This document shows positions 8,476 through 13,779 of a stretch of 13,779 nt of DNA, one piece after another. A program made the translations under genes and the position numbers. Within the stretch, counting starts at the first letter, position 1; each line of letters starts with the position of its first letter. The notes under the pieces are model-generated. The model searched no databases. It had not been told where the DNA came from and worked only from the letters and a program-made list of their open reading frames with translations. This stretch comes from an uncultured Collinsella sp. (GTDB lineage: Bacteria > Actinomycetota > Coriobacteriia > Coriobacteriales > Coriobacteriaceae). Where the stretch lies: positions 1 through 13,779 of the forward strand of contig CAAENI010000229.1 in the NCBI GenBank assembly GCA_900757285.1, in the 5' to 3' direction.

Positions 8476-8512
8476 TAACGAACTGCCTTACCTTTAAGGC
8501 GCGAACGGAAGA

Positions 8513-9316
8513 CTACTCCTCCTCTGCGACCTCCTCTGCCTCGGAGACATACACGGCGGTAAGGACCGTGAAGACGTAAGCCTGGATGGCGCCGACCACA
8601 AGTTCGATCGCATAGATCAGGATGAGGATGGCAAGCCAGGCCAGCGAAGGCAGGGCGCCGACGGCGTGCGCCGCGGAAACCTGCTGAAGCAGCGGCTGCA
8701 TGAACATGCTCGCCATGATGGCGAACGAGCCCATGACCACGTGTCCTGCGAACATGTTGCAGAACAGACGGACGGCGAGCGTGATGAGGCGCAGGAAGGT
8801 CGAGAAAAGCTCGACGACCCACACGAGCACGTTCATCGGGAAGCTCACGCCCTGCGGGGCGAGGCTCTTGATGTAGCCGATCACGCCGTGAGCCTTGCAT
8901 CCGTAGTAGATGAAGTACACGAAAGCGAAGATGGCGAGCGCGGCGGTGGAGCCGATTGCGCCGGTGCCGGGCTTCATTCCCGGGATCAGGCCGATCATGT
9001 TGTTGATCAGGATGAACAGGAAAAGCGAGCACAGGAACGGGAAGTGCTTCTTCCAGTTCTCACCCACGACGCCCTTGCCGATATCGTTCTCGACGTACTC
9101 GATGATGTACTCGAAACCGTTGACGAAGAAGCCCTTGGGAACCAGGGTCTGCTTCTTCTTGAACACGGCCAGGACGATCAGGAGCACGATCGTGGAGACG
9201 ATCAGCCAAAACGAGTACTGCGTGATGCCGCAGCTCAGATCGCCCACGACAGGGGTGGAGCTGAACTCGCTGACCAGATGATTAATCTCATCAGGCAGCT
9301 TTTCAAAAATTTCCAC
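8513..9316 (-). CDS. atpB: F1Fo ATP synthase a subunit
   Basis: Subunit a is the membrane stator that forms the two proton half-channels against the c-ring. The protein has 267 residues with five or six hydrophobic segments (about 35-52, 91-112, 121-140, 157-178, 185-212 and 220-258). The signature LAVRLFCNMFAGH at 180-192 contains R183, equivalent to the essential R210 of E. coli. The last segment has the conserved ELVVGAIQAYVFTVLTAVYV. The tail is acidic (SEAEEVAEEE). The start is GTG at 9316, with AAAGG six bases upstream and only three bases after the AtpI-like stop. A 124-base gap to atpE follows. Confidence 0.97.
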   Translation of the reverse strand: MEIFEKLPDEINHLVSEFSSTPVVGDLSCGITQYSFWLIVSTIVLLIVLAVFKKKQTLVPKGFFVNGFEYIIEYVENDIGKGVVGENWKKHFPFLCSLFLFILINNMIGLIPGMKPGTGAIGSTAALAIFAFVYFIYYGCKAHGVIGYIKSLAPQGVSFPMNVLVWVVELFSTFLRLITLAVRLFCNMFAGHVVMGSFAIMASMFMQPLLQQVSAAHAVGALPSLAWLAILILIYAIELVVGAIQAYVFTVLTAVYVSEAEEVAEEE

Positions 9317-9319
9317 GAC

Positions 9320-9631
9320 TTACCTTTCGACCTCATGAGGATCTCGCAGCGCCTTGGCGACGCGAACCGTGCAGGCGGCCATAAAGGCCACGAAGCCGAT
9401 CGCCTCGCCCAGGAGGAACATGCGAAATGCCTCTCCGAACAACACAAACACAACCAAGGTAAAGACGAGCAGGGCGATTGCCGAGACCGCCAGACTCACC
9501 ATACCCTTGAGCATGTCCGCATTCTGTTTATCGTCAAGAACCGGCTTGAGCGTAAAGACAAAGGGAAGGAAGGCAATTGCGCCCGCGATGGCGCCTGCAA
9601 CGATAGCGAGCAGATCGGCTATCTGAAACAC
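9320..9631 (-). CDS. AtpI-like small membrane protein at the head of the atp operon
   Basis: The protein has 103 residues with three hydrophobic segments at about 5-27, 43-67 and 70-90, and a charged end (KALRDPHEVER). Position and character match AtpI (subunit I), which is known to help assemble the c-ring and is poorly conserved in sequence, so the assignment leans on context. I chose GTG at 9631: GAGG lies six-to-seven bases upstream and the protein then starts right at the first membrane helix. A TTG at 9706 would give 128 residues, but the candidate promoter -10 box (9693-9698) lies inside that extension, which would place the TTG upstream of the transcript. The stop is three bases before atpB. 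Confidence 0.65.
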   Translation of the reverse strand: MFQIADLLAIVAGAIAGAIAFLPFVFTLKPVLDDKQNADMLKGMVSLAVSAIALLVFTLVVFVLFGEAFRMFLLGEAIGFVAFMAACTVRVAKALRDPHEVER

Positions 9632-9692
9632 TGGCGTCCTCACTTTCCTTTTTAACGCTTCACAGAACAGTTCCCGCCAAACATTGGTGACT

Positions 9693-9720
9693 ATTGTACG
9701 AGCCAATCGTTAAAGTACAA
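9693..9720 (-). promoter_or_regulatory. Candidate sigma-70-type promoter of the atp operon
   Basis: On the minus strand, TTGTAC (9720-9715) and TACAAT (9698-9693) are separated by 16 bases. The -10 box matches the consensus at five of six positions; the -35 is weak and keeps only TTG. Transcription would begin near 9686, giving a leader of about 55 bases before the AtpI-like GTG at 9631. It is the best promoter match seen ahead of the operon. Confidence 0.5.
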
Positions 9721-9737
9721 CCGAAAAAGCATCGGTT
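9719..9737 (-). promoter_or_regulatory. Inverted repeat overlapping the -35 region of the atp promoter
   Basis: AACCGA (9719-9724) and TCGGTT (9732-9737) surround seven bases (AAAAGCA). It overlaps the -35 hexamer by two bases. It could be an operator for a dimeric regulator, or a small hairpin ending upstream transcription. No regulator can be named. Confidence 0.35.
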
Positions 9738-9791
9738 AATACGCACCTGTTCGTTTTCTTAAGACCTTCTTTATGCCGCAGGTACGGTAAT

Positions 9792-9823
9792 ACGTTTTTC
9801 TCGAACCCTGCAGGGCAAAACGT
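9792..9823. repeat. Nested inverted repeats in the upp-atp spacer
   Basis: ACGTTTT (9792-9798) pairs with AAAACGT (9817-9823). Inside the loop is the 10-base palindrome CCCTGCAGGG (9806-9815). Role unknown; neither strand shows a clean T-tract after a GC stem. It is one of several structures in the 281-base non-coding stretch 9632-9912, which also holds the promoter and the hairpin at 9836-9870. Confidence 0.4.
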
Positions 9824-9835
9824 CCGTTAACAGGA

Positions 9836-9870
9836 GTGCGCGCGGTCGCCTTTTGTTCGTCCGCGCGCAC
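9836..9870 (-). terminator. GC-rich hairpin downstream of upp
   Basis: GTGCGCGCGG (9836-9845) and CCGCGCGCAC (9861-9870) form a perfect 10-bp stem with a 15-base loop. It begins 42 bases after the upp stop. No T-tract follows on the minus strand (TCCTGTTAACGG), so it may act with a factor or simply protect the mRNA end. It is the likely end point of the YrdC-glpK-upp transcripts. Confidence 0.45.
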
Positions 9871-9912
9871 CGTTTCTTCGTATTTGCAGCCGCGGCCGTC
9901 TTAGCCCAGCGA

Positions 9913-10560
9913 CTAGAGCGTGCCGTAGATGCGGTCGCCGGCGTCGCCCAGGCCGGGAACGATGTAGGCAGCCTCGTTGAGATGGTCGTCGATGGCGCAG
10001 GTATAGATATGCACATCAGGGTCCTTCTCAGTCAGCGACTTGAGGCCCTCGGGGGCCGCGACGATGCACAGCATGCGGATGTCCTTGACACCGCGCTCGC
10101 GCAGGTAGCTAATGGCCATCTCGGCCGAACCGCCCGTGGCGAGCATGGGGTCGACGACCAGGCAGATGCGCTGGTCGATATCCTTGGGCATCTTGCAATA
10201 ATACTCGTGCGGCTCGTGGGTGACCTCGTCGCGCTCCATGCCGATGTGGCCCACGCGAGCAGAGGGCACCAGGTCGAGGATGCCGTCGACCATGCCAAGG
10301 CCCGCACGCAGGATGGGCACGATGGCGAGTTTCTTGCCGGCGAGCTGTTTGAACGTGGCGGTAGTGATGGGGGTCTCGACCTCGACGTCTTCCATAGGCA
10401 GGTCGCGCATGGCCTCGTAGCCGTCAAAAAGTGCGAGTTCGCGCACGAGCTGACGGAACTGGTTGGTGCCAGTGTTTTTGTCGCGCAGGATCGACAGCTT
10501 GTGCTGGACGAGCGGGTGATCGACAAGCGTCACACGGGACGCATCGTAGGTGACGGTCAT
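9913..10560 (-). CDS. upp: Uracil phosphoribosyltransferase
   Basis: The enzyme makes UMP from uracil and PRPP (pyrimidine salvage, cytoplasm). The protein has 215 residues, close to the family's usual 208-210. The PRPP loop is VVDPMLATGGSA at 135-146. VPILRAGLGM (81-90) and the uracil-binding signature GLGDAGDRIYGT (203-214) are intact. I chose the ATG at 10560 because AAAGGGG lies 10 bases upstream and the family starts here; a longer in-frame version from 10620 would add 20 residues (LHALSARPFCGRNERG and so on) that look like translated leader. Placement of upp next to the atp operon is also known in Firmicutes. A hairpin-rich leader precedes it. Confidence 0.96.
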   Translation of the reverse strand: MTVTYDASRVTLVDHPLVQHKLSILRDKNTGTNQFRQLVRELALFDGYEAMRDLPMEDVEVETPITTATFKQLAGKKLAIVPILRAGLGMVDGILDLVPSARVGHIGMERDEVTHEPHEYYCKMPKDIDQRICLVVDPMLATGGSAEMAISYLRERGVKDIRMLCIVAAPEGLKSLTEKDPDVHIYTCAIDDHLNEAAYIVPGLGDAGDRIYGTL

Positions 10561-10583
10561 GGATTGATTGCCCCTTTCGTTGC

Positions 10584-10637
10584 GGCCGCAAAACGGCCTT
10601 GCTGACAAGGCGTGCAGCAATGTTGCCGCCGCACGCC
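10584..10637 (-). promoter_or_regulatory. Three overlapping hairpins in the glpK-upp spacer
   Basis: In transcript order: hairpin A is GGCGTGC/GCACGCC (10637-10609), B is GCCTTG-TCAG-CAAGGC (10611-10596) and C is GGCCG-TTTTG-CGGCC (10598-10584). A and B share three bases, as do B and C, so B excludes both neighbours. C ends seven bases before the AAAGGGG of upp. There is no T-tract, so if this is a switch it would act on translation or stability. No PyrR-binding motif was recognised. The pairings are seen; any switching is inferred. Confidence 0.4.
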
Positions 10638-10683
10638 ATGCATTAGTTTAGCGGTTTGTTGTATCGAGCAGCCCATCGCAGCC

Positions 10684-12225
10684 CTACTGTGAGGTGCTGA
10701 GCGAGCGCCTGACTGCATCACGCCAGCCCGCAAGGTTTTGCTCGCGGCGCTCGGCGGACATGTGGGGAAGGAAGGTCCTAACGATCTGGGCATTTTGCTC
10801 CAGCTCCTCCAGGTCTTCCCAATAGCCGACGGCAAGACCCGCCAAGTACGCGGCACCGATTGCCGTGGTCTCCACCGTCTCGCATTGCAGCACGGGGATA
10901 TCCAGCAGGTCGGCCTGGAATTGCATGATGAACTCGTTGCGCGAGGCACCGCCATCGACAGACAGGCGCTCAATCGAAAGCCCCACGTCCTGCTCCATGG
11001 CGCGCAGCACGTCGTAGCTCTGATATGCCATGGATTCGCAGGCGGCACGTACGATGGTCGCACGGCTCGAGGCGCCGGTTAGACCGCACACGATACCGCG
11101 GGCATGCGGGTCCCACCAGGGAGCGCCCAGACCCGCAAAGGCGGGAACGAAGTAGCAGCCCTCGTTGTCGCTAATCGAAGCGGCGAGTTGTGCCGACTCG
11201 CTCACGCTCGAGATGATGCCCATGTTGTTGCGAAGCCAGTTCATCGTTGAGCCGGCGGCAAAAATAGAGCCCTCGAGCGCATAGCTGACTTTGCCGTCCG
11301 CAGCGATACCGATGGTGGAGACCAGGCCATTCTTGGATTCGACGATCTCGTCGCCGGTGTTCATGAGCATAAAGCAGCCCGTGCCATAGGTGTTTTTGGT
11401 CTGGCCGGGATAGAAGCAGCAGTGACCGAACAGCGATGCCTGCTGGTCGCCCACCACACCCATGATGGGCGGCATGTTGGTCATGATGTCGCTCGCGACG
11501 CGGCCGTAGTCGCCCGAGCTCCAGCGAACCTCGGGCATCATGGAACGTGGAACGTCAAAGAGCGCCAGCAGGTCGTCGTCCCAATCGAGCGTATGGATAT
11601 TAAAGAGTGCCGTGCGGCTGGCATTGGTGTAGTCGGTGGCAAAGACCTGGCCGCCGGTGAGGTTGTAGATGAGCCAGGTGTCGATGGTGCCAAACATGAG
11701 GTCGCCCGCCACCGCGCTCTCGCGTGCACCGTCGACGTTGTCGAGAATCCACTGCACCTTGGAGGCCGAGAAATACGGGTCAAGCGTAAGTCCCGTGCGG
11801 GAGCGCACCAGCTCCTCGCAACCCTGTTCAACCAACGCGTCGATCGCCGGCGCGGTACGACGGCACTGCCATACGATGGCGTTATAGATGGGCTGGCCGC
11901 TCACGCGGTCCCAGACCACCGTGGTCTCGCGCTGGTTGGAGATGCCGATGGCGGCGAGGCGGTCGGAATGGATACCGCTCTTAAACTGAACCTCCATCAT
12001 GACGGCAATCTGGCTGGCAAGGACCGTCATGGGGTCTTGCTCTACCCAACCGGGACGCGGGAAGCTGGTTTTGACGCTACGTCGCGCCTGGGCAACGATG
12101 CAGCCGTATTCGTCGACAATGGCCGCGAGTACCGAGGTGGTGCCGCAGTCGAGCGCCATGATGTAGGAACCGCCAAAGTTAAACGAGGCATCTTCCATGC
12201 CCAGGCTGCCCAGATTCAACGACAT
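10684..12225 (-). CDS. glpK: Glycerol kinase (FGGY family) with altered phosphate motif
   Basis: Glycerol kinase phosphorylates glycerol with ATP to glycerol 3-phosphate (cytoplasm). The protein has 513 residues. Glycerol-contact residues of the family are all present: R99-E100 in NQRET, W119 in IVWQCRRT, Y151 in DPYFSASK and D260-Q261 in GDQQASLFG. The C-terminal FGGY signature is GGASRNEFIMQFQADLL. The first ATP motif is unusual: residues 26-33 are DCGTTSVL where glycerol kinases normally have DQGTTSSR, so the ADP-contacting Arg is missing. No His lies between YG (240-241) and GDQQ, so the HPr phosphorylation site of enterococcal enzymes seems absent. An extra 20 N-terminal residues precede the first strand; ATG 12225 has AAAGGTG six bases upstream. 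It starts 13 bases after the YrdC gene. No glycerol facilitator or G3P oxidase is nearby. Confidence 0.9.
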   Translation of the reverse strand: MSLNLGSLGMEDASFNFGGSYIMALDCGTTSVLAAIVDEYGCIVAQARRSVKTSFPRPGWVEQDPMTVLASQIAVMMEVQFKSGIHSDRLAAIGISNQRETTVVWDRVSGQPIYNAIVWQCRRTAPAIDALVEQGCEELVRSRTGLTLDPYFSASKVQWILDNVDGARESAVAGDLMFGTIDTWLIYNLTGGQVFATDYTNASRTALFNIHTLDWDDDLLALFDVPRSMMPEVRWSSGDYGRVASDIMTNMPPIMGVVGDQQASLFGHCCFYPGQTKNTYGTGCFMLMNTGDEIVESKNGLVSTIGIAADGKVSYALEGSIFAAGSTMNWLRNNMGIISSVSESAQLAASISDNEGCYFVPAFAGLGAPWWDPHARGIVCGLTGASSRATIVRAACESMAYQSYDVLRAMEQDVGLSIERLSVDGGASRNEFIMQFQADLLDIPVLQCETVETTAIGAAYLAGLAVGYWEDLEELEQNAQIVRTFLPHMSAERREQNLAGWRDAVRRSLSTSQ

Positions 12226-12238
12226 CGCTTACACCTTT

Positions 12239-12982
12239 CTATTGCATCGGGTCGGACAGGACCCGCTCGATCTCTGATGCGGGAAGTGCGCCTTGGCGTA
12301 GGATCTGGAGCCCGCCGTGCTGGAACGACACGATGGTCGAGGCGTCGCGACACGGGGTCTCACCGGCGTCGACGGCAACATCGACCCCCTCCAGGATGCG
12401 ACCCTCGACGGCGGCAAAGCTTGCCGGCGAAGGCGCGCCGTGCGTGTTGGCGCTCGTGCAGGCAAGGGGACTGCCGCAGGCGCGGATGAGCGCTTGGACC
12501 ACGGGAGAGGCCGAAGCGCGAAGTGCCACGGTGTCGTCGGCAGCGCGCATAAAGGTCGGCACGCAGGGGGCTGCCTTGACCACGATAGTCAGGGCTCCCG
12601 GCCAGCATCGTCGCGCGAGTACGCGGGCATCTTCCGGGATATCCACGCCATAGCGGTCGAGTGCTTCGACGCCATCGACCAGCCAAGCGACGGTTTGCGT
12701 GAGCTCACGTTGCTTGAGAGTGAAGATACGGCGATAGCCGGTGCCGAGCGCAGGAACTGCGGCGCCATTGACGGCAGCCTGCGGATCGCGCGGCCACGAT
12801 GGGAATTCGCTTGTATCTTGGGGCACGGCGTCCGAGAAGGCGTTGACTGCCACGGCAACACCGTAGACGGTCTCGGTCGGAATCAAGGCCAGGCCGCCGC
12901 GGCCGAGCACCTCGGCCGTGCGCTCGACGGTGAGCCGATGCGGCTCGCGCGTTCCCTCGTATACCCGATAGACCATCTGCAT
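12239..12982 (-). CDS. YrdC/Sua5-family threonylcarbamoyl-AMP synthase
   Basis: This family makes threonylcarbamoyl-AMP from threonine, bicarbonate and ATP for the t6A37 modification of tRNAs reading ANN codons. The protein has 247 residues: longer than TsaC (about 190) and lacking the extra Sua5 domain. PTETVYG is at 35-41. The K-x-R and S-x-N active-site residues are K90/R92 (TLKQR) and S177/N179 (CTSAN). CWPGALTIVV (126-135) and STIVSF (215-220) are also typical. About 35 residues (48-83, rich in Pro, Ala and Gly) are inserted between PTETVYG and the KxR strand. YciO-type paralogues are an alternative. The ATG at 12982 was chosen; a second at 12976 is possible. The gene heads a close pair with glpK. 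Confidence 0.88.
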   Translation of the reverse strand: MQMVYRVYEGTREPHRLTVERTAEVLGRGGLALIPTETVYGVAVAVNAFSDAVPQDTSEFPSWPRDPQAAVNGAAVPALGTGYRRIFTLKQRELTQTVAWLVDGVEALDRYGVDIPEDARVLARRCWPGALTIVVKAAPCVPTFMRAADDTVALRASASPVVQALIRACGSPLACTSANTHGAPSPASFAAVEGRILEGVDVAVDAGETPCRDASTIVSFQHGGLQILRQGALPASEIERVLSDPMQ

Positions 12983-13000
12983 GTGTATGCCAGCCCCTTA

Positions 13001-13069
13001 CGCTCTGGTGCAAGTTTGTTTACTGTGGGGCATTCTCGCACGAAACGTTCAACCTATTTGCCCAGAGCG
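13001..13069. repeat. Long-range inverted repeat in the leader of the YrdC gene
   Basis: CGCTCTGG (13001-13008) is the perfect complement of CCAGAGCG (13062-13069). With one bulged T the pairing extends through GCAA/TTGC (12 bp in all). The 44 bases between hold a weak -10-like TAAACA on the minus strand (13022-13017) without a convincing -35. It could be paired operator half-sites or the base of a large leader stem. Nothing else is seen in the 134-base spacer 12983-13116. Confidence 0.4.
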
Positions 13070-13116
13070 CATGTTGGTTTGGTGAGCGGCTCTAGTAGTC
13101 GGTGAAAGTGAGGGGA

Positions 13117-13563
13117 TTATTGGACTGCGACGAACTTCTTTGGCCTGCCGGCGTGGCGTTCTTGGGCGGCGTAGCGCTCGATGCTGTCTATCGTTATCAT
13201 CCGACGGCCGTCGACGAGTTCAACATCGAGCTTTCCGGCTTTGACCAGCGCGGTAATCCGCGGAGCGGAGACTTTGAGGTCCAGCGCTGCGTCTTTAAAT
13301 GTTCGGCACGCCGCTTCCCGAGCGTCCTCGTGGTCGATTTCGACTGAAAGGGCCACGACCTCGGCCGAGCGTTCGTACCCTGCCGGAGTCAAACCGTTGT
13401 TGAGGTCGTCGGCCAAAAACGCCATCAGTGCCTCGGTGGCATGGGCAATCGCTTCTTCGCGCGTATCGCCATCGGCAAAGGCGCCGGGAATCTGCGGGAA
13501 GCTAGCGCAGTAACCATCGTCTTCTTTTATGAGAACGCAGTCATAGGTAAATCGCTGCCTCAT
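13117..13563 (-). CDS. hicB: HicB-family antitoxin with C-terminal DNA-binding domain
   Basis: HicB neutralises the HicA mRNA-cleaving toxin and usually represses the operon. The protein has 148 residues. Residues 1-70 are the partial RNase H-like fold of the family: YDCVLIKEDDGYCASFPQIPG, then AFADGDTREEAIAHATEALMAFL. Residues about 86-135 (RTFKDAALDLKVSAPRITALVKAGKLDVELVDGRRMITIDSIERYAAQ, described by position) look like a helix-turn-helix of the MerR/excisionase type. The tail is basic (RHAGRPKKF). I chose ATG 13563, with GGAGG four bases upstream; a longer version from 13608 would add 15 residues overlapping hicA and lacks a ribosome-binding site. It starts 11 bases after the hicA stop. 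Confidence 0.88.
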   Translation of the reverse strand: MRQRFTYDCVLIKEDDGYCASFPQIPGAFADGDTREEAIAHATEALMAFLADDLNNGLTPAGYERSAEVVALSVEIDHEDAREAACRTFKDAALDLKVSAPRITALVKAGKLDVELVDGRRMITIDSIERYAAQERHAGRPKKFVAVQ

Positions 13564-13574
13564 TTTGCCTCCAA

Positions 13575-13760
13575 CTACCATCCAGCTTGGCGACGAATAC
13601 TTGCCCACGTGCCCTTCTTTGGTCGATCACCACCAGAGCCGTTCACGGTGACAACGCGGTCACCAGAAACATACTTAGCATGACTACCGACTTGCGCGAC
13701 CTTCACGAATCCATCGTGCTTGAGTAGGGCAATGATTTCCCGAAAGGTAGGAGGTTGCAT
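13575..13760 (-). CDS. hicA: HicA-family mRNA interferase toxin
   Basis: HicA folds like a double-stranded RNA-binding domain and cleaves mRNA independently of the ribosome. The protein has 61 residues, typical of the family. It starts PTFREIIALLKHDGFVKV. The catalytic His is H27 in VGSHAKYV (family GSHxxF/Y). VVTVNG (36-41) and the ending KKGTWASIRRQAG (48-60) match the usual VTVPxH..kGTLRSILKQAG pattern, though the usual His after VTVP is not present (VTVNGSG). It starts at ATG 13760, with GAGG seven bases upstream. Toxin-first order is normal for hicAB. Only 19 bases lie upstream in the window, so the promoter and operator are cut off. Confidence 0.88.
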   Translation of the reverse strand: MQPPTFREIIALLKHDGFVKVAQVGSHAKYVSGDRVVTVNGSGGDRPKKGTWASIRRQAGW

Positions 13761-13779
13761 GGGCCGACCTCTTTCAGCC

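Noticed and set aside
9652..9684. Ten-codon open frame MFGGNCSVKR ahead of the AtpI-like gene, considered as a leader peptide
   Set aside because: There is no ribosome-binding site and no regulatory codon run or terminator that would support attenuation.
10561..10620. Longer Upp N-terminus starting at 10620
   Set aside because: It would translate the hairpin leader, adds residues not typical of Upp, and lacks a good ribosome-binding site; the ATG at 10560 has AAAGGGG.
13564..13608. Longer HicB start at 13608 overlapping hicA
   Set aside because: The added residues do not resemble HicB, and GGAGG is placed for the ATG at 13563.

Overview
The window is almost wholly a conserved housekeeping segment from a moderately GC-rich bacterium. 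I infer an actinobacterium of the class Coriobacteriia, with Collinsella as the best guess. The grounds are overall protein character, frequent GTG/TTG starts, GC-rich third codon positions, and an ATP synthase operon followed directly by murA and a LytR-CpsA-Psr gene. This assignment rests on recognition, not on a search. Every confidently called gene lies on the minus strand, so transcription runs from high to low coordinates.

Right edge (13779 to about 13117): a compact HicA/HicB type II toxin-antitoxin pair, the only clearly accessory element. After a 134-base spacer with a candidate promoter and a long-range inverted repeat comes a group of three: a YrdC/Sua5-type threonylcarbamoyl-AMP synthase (tRNA t6A synthesis), a glycerol kinase with an altered phosphate-binding motif, and, after a 123-base spacer with three overlapping hairpins, uracil phosphoribosyltransferase (upp, pyrimidine salvage).

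Centre (9631 to 2748): a complete F1Fo ATP synthase operon. A small AtpI-like membrane protein leads, then atpB-E-F-H-A-G-D-C (a, c, b, delta, alpha, gamma, beta, epsilon). A candidate promoter sits at 9693-9720. Most junctions overlap or are only a few bases apart, which suggests translational coupling. The exception is a 124-base hairpin-rich spacer before atpE, the subunit needed in many copies. The c subunit looks proton-type. AtpF carries an extra signal-peptide-like N-terminus.

Left (2659 to 128): a strong hairpin with a T-tract follows atpC and almost touches the ribosome-binding site of murA (TTG start). An LCP-family cell-wall ligase follows 12 bases after murA. Downstream of it are two strong inverted repeats and what may be the frameshifted tail of a plus-strand gene at the window edge.

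I found no CRISPR array, insertion sequence, tRNA or rRNA, and no convincing new multi-gene system. The points worth a second look are local: the AtpF N-terminus, the GlpK motif, the terminator/RBS junction before murA, the leader structures before atpE and upp, the insertion in the YrdC protein, and the left-edge frameshift.
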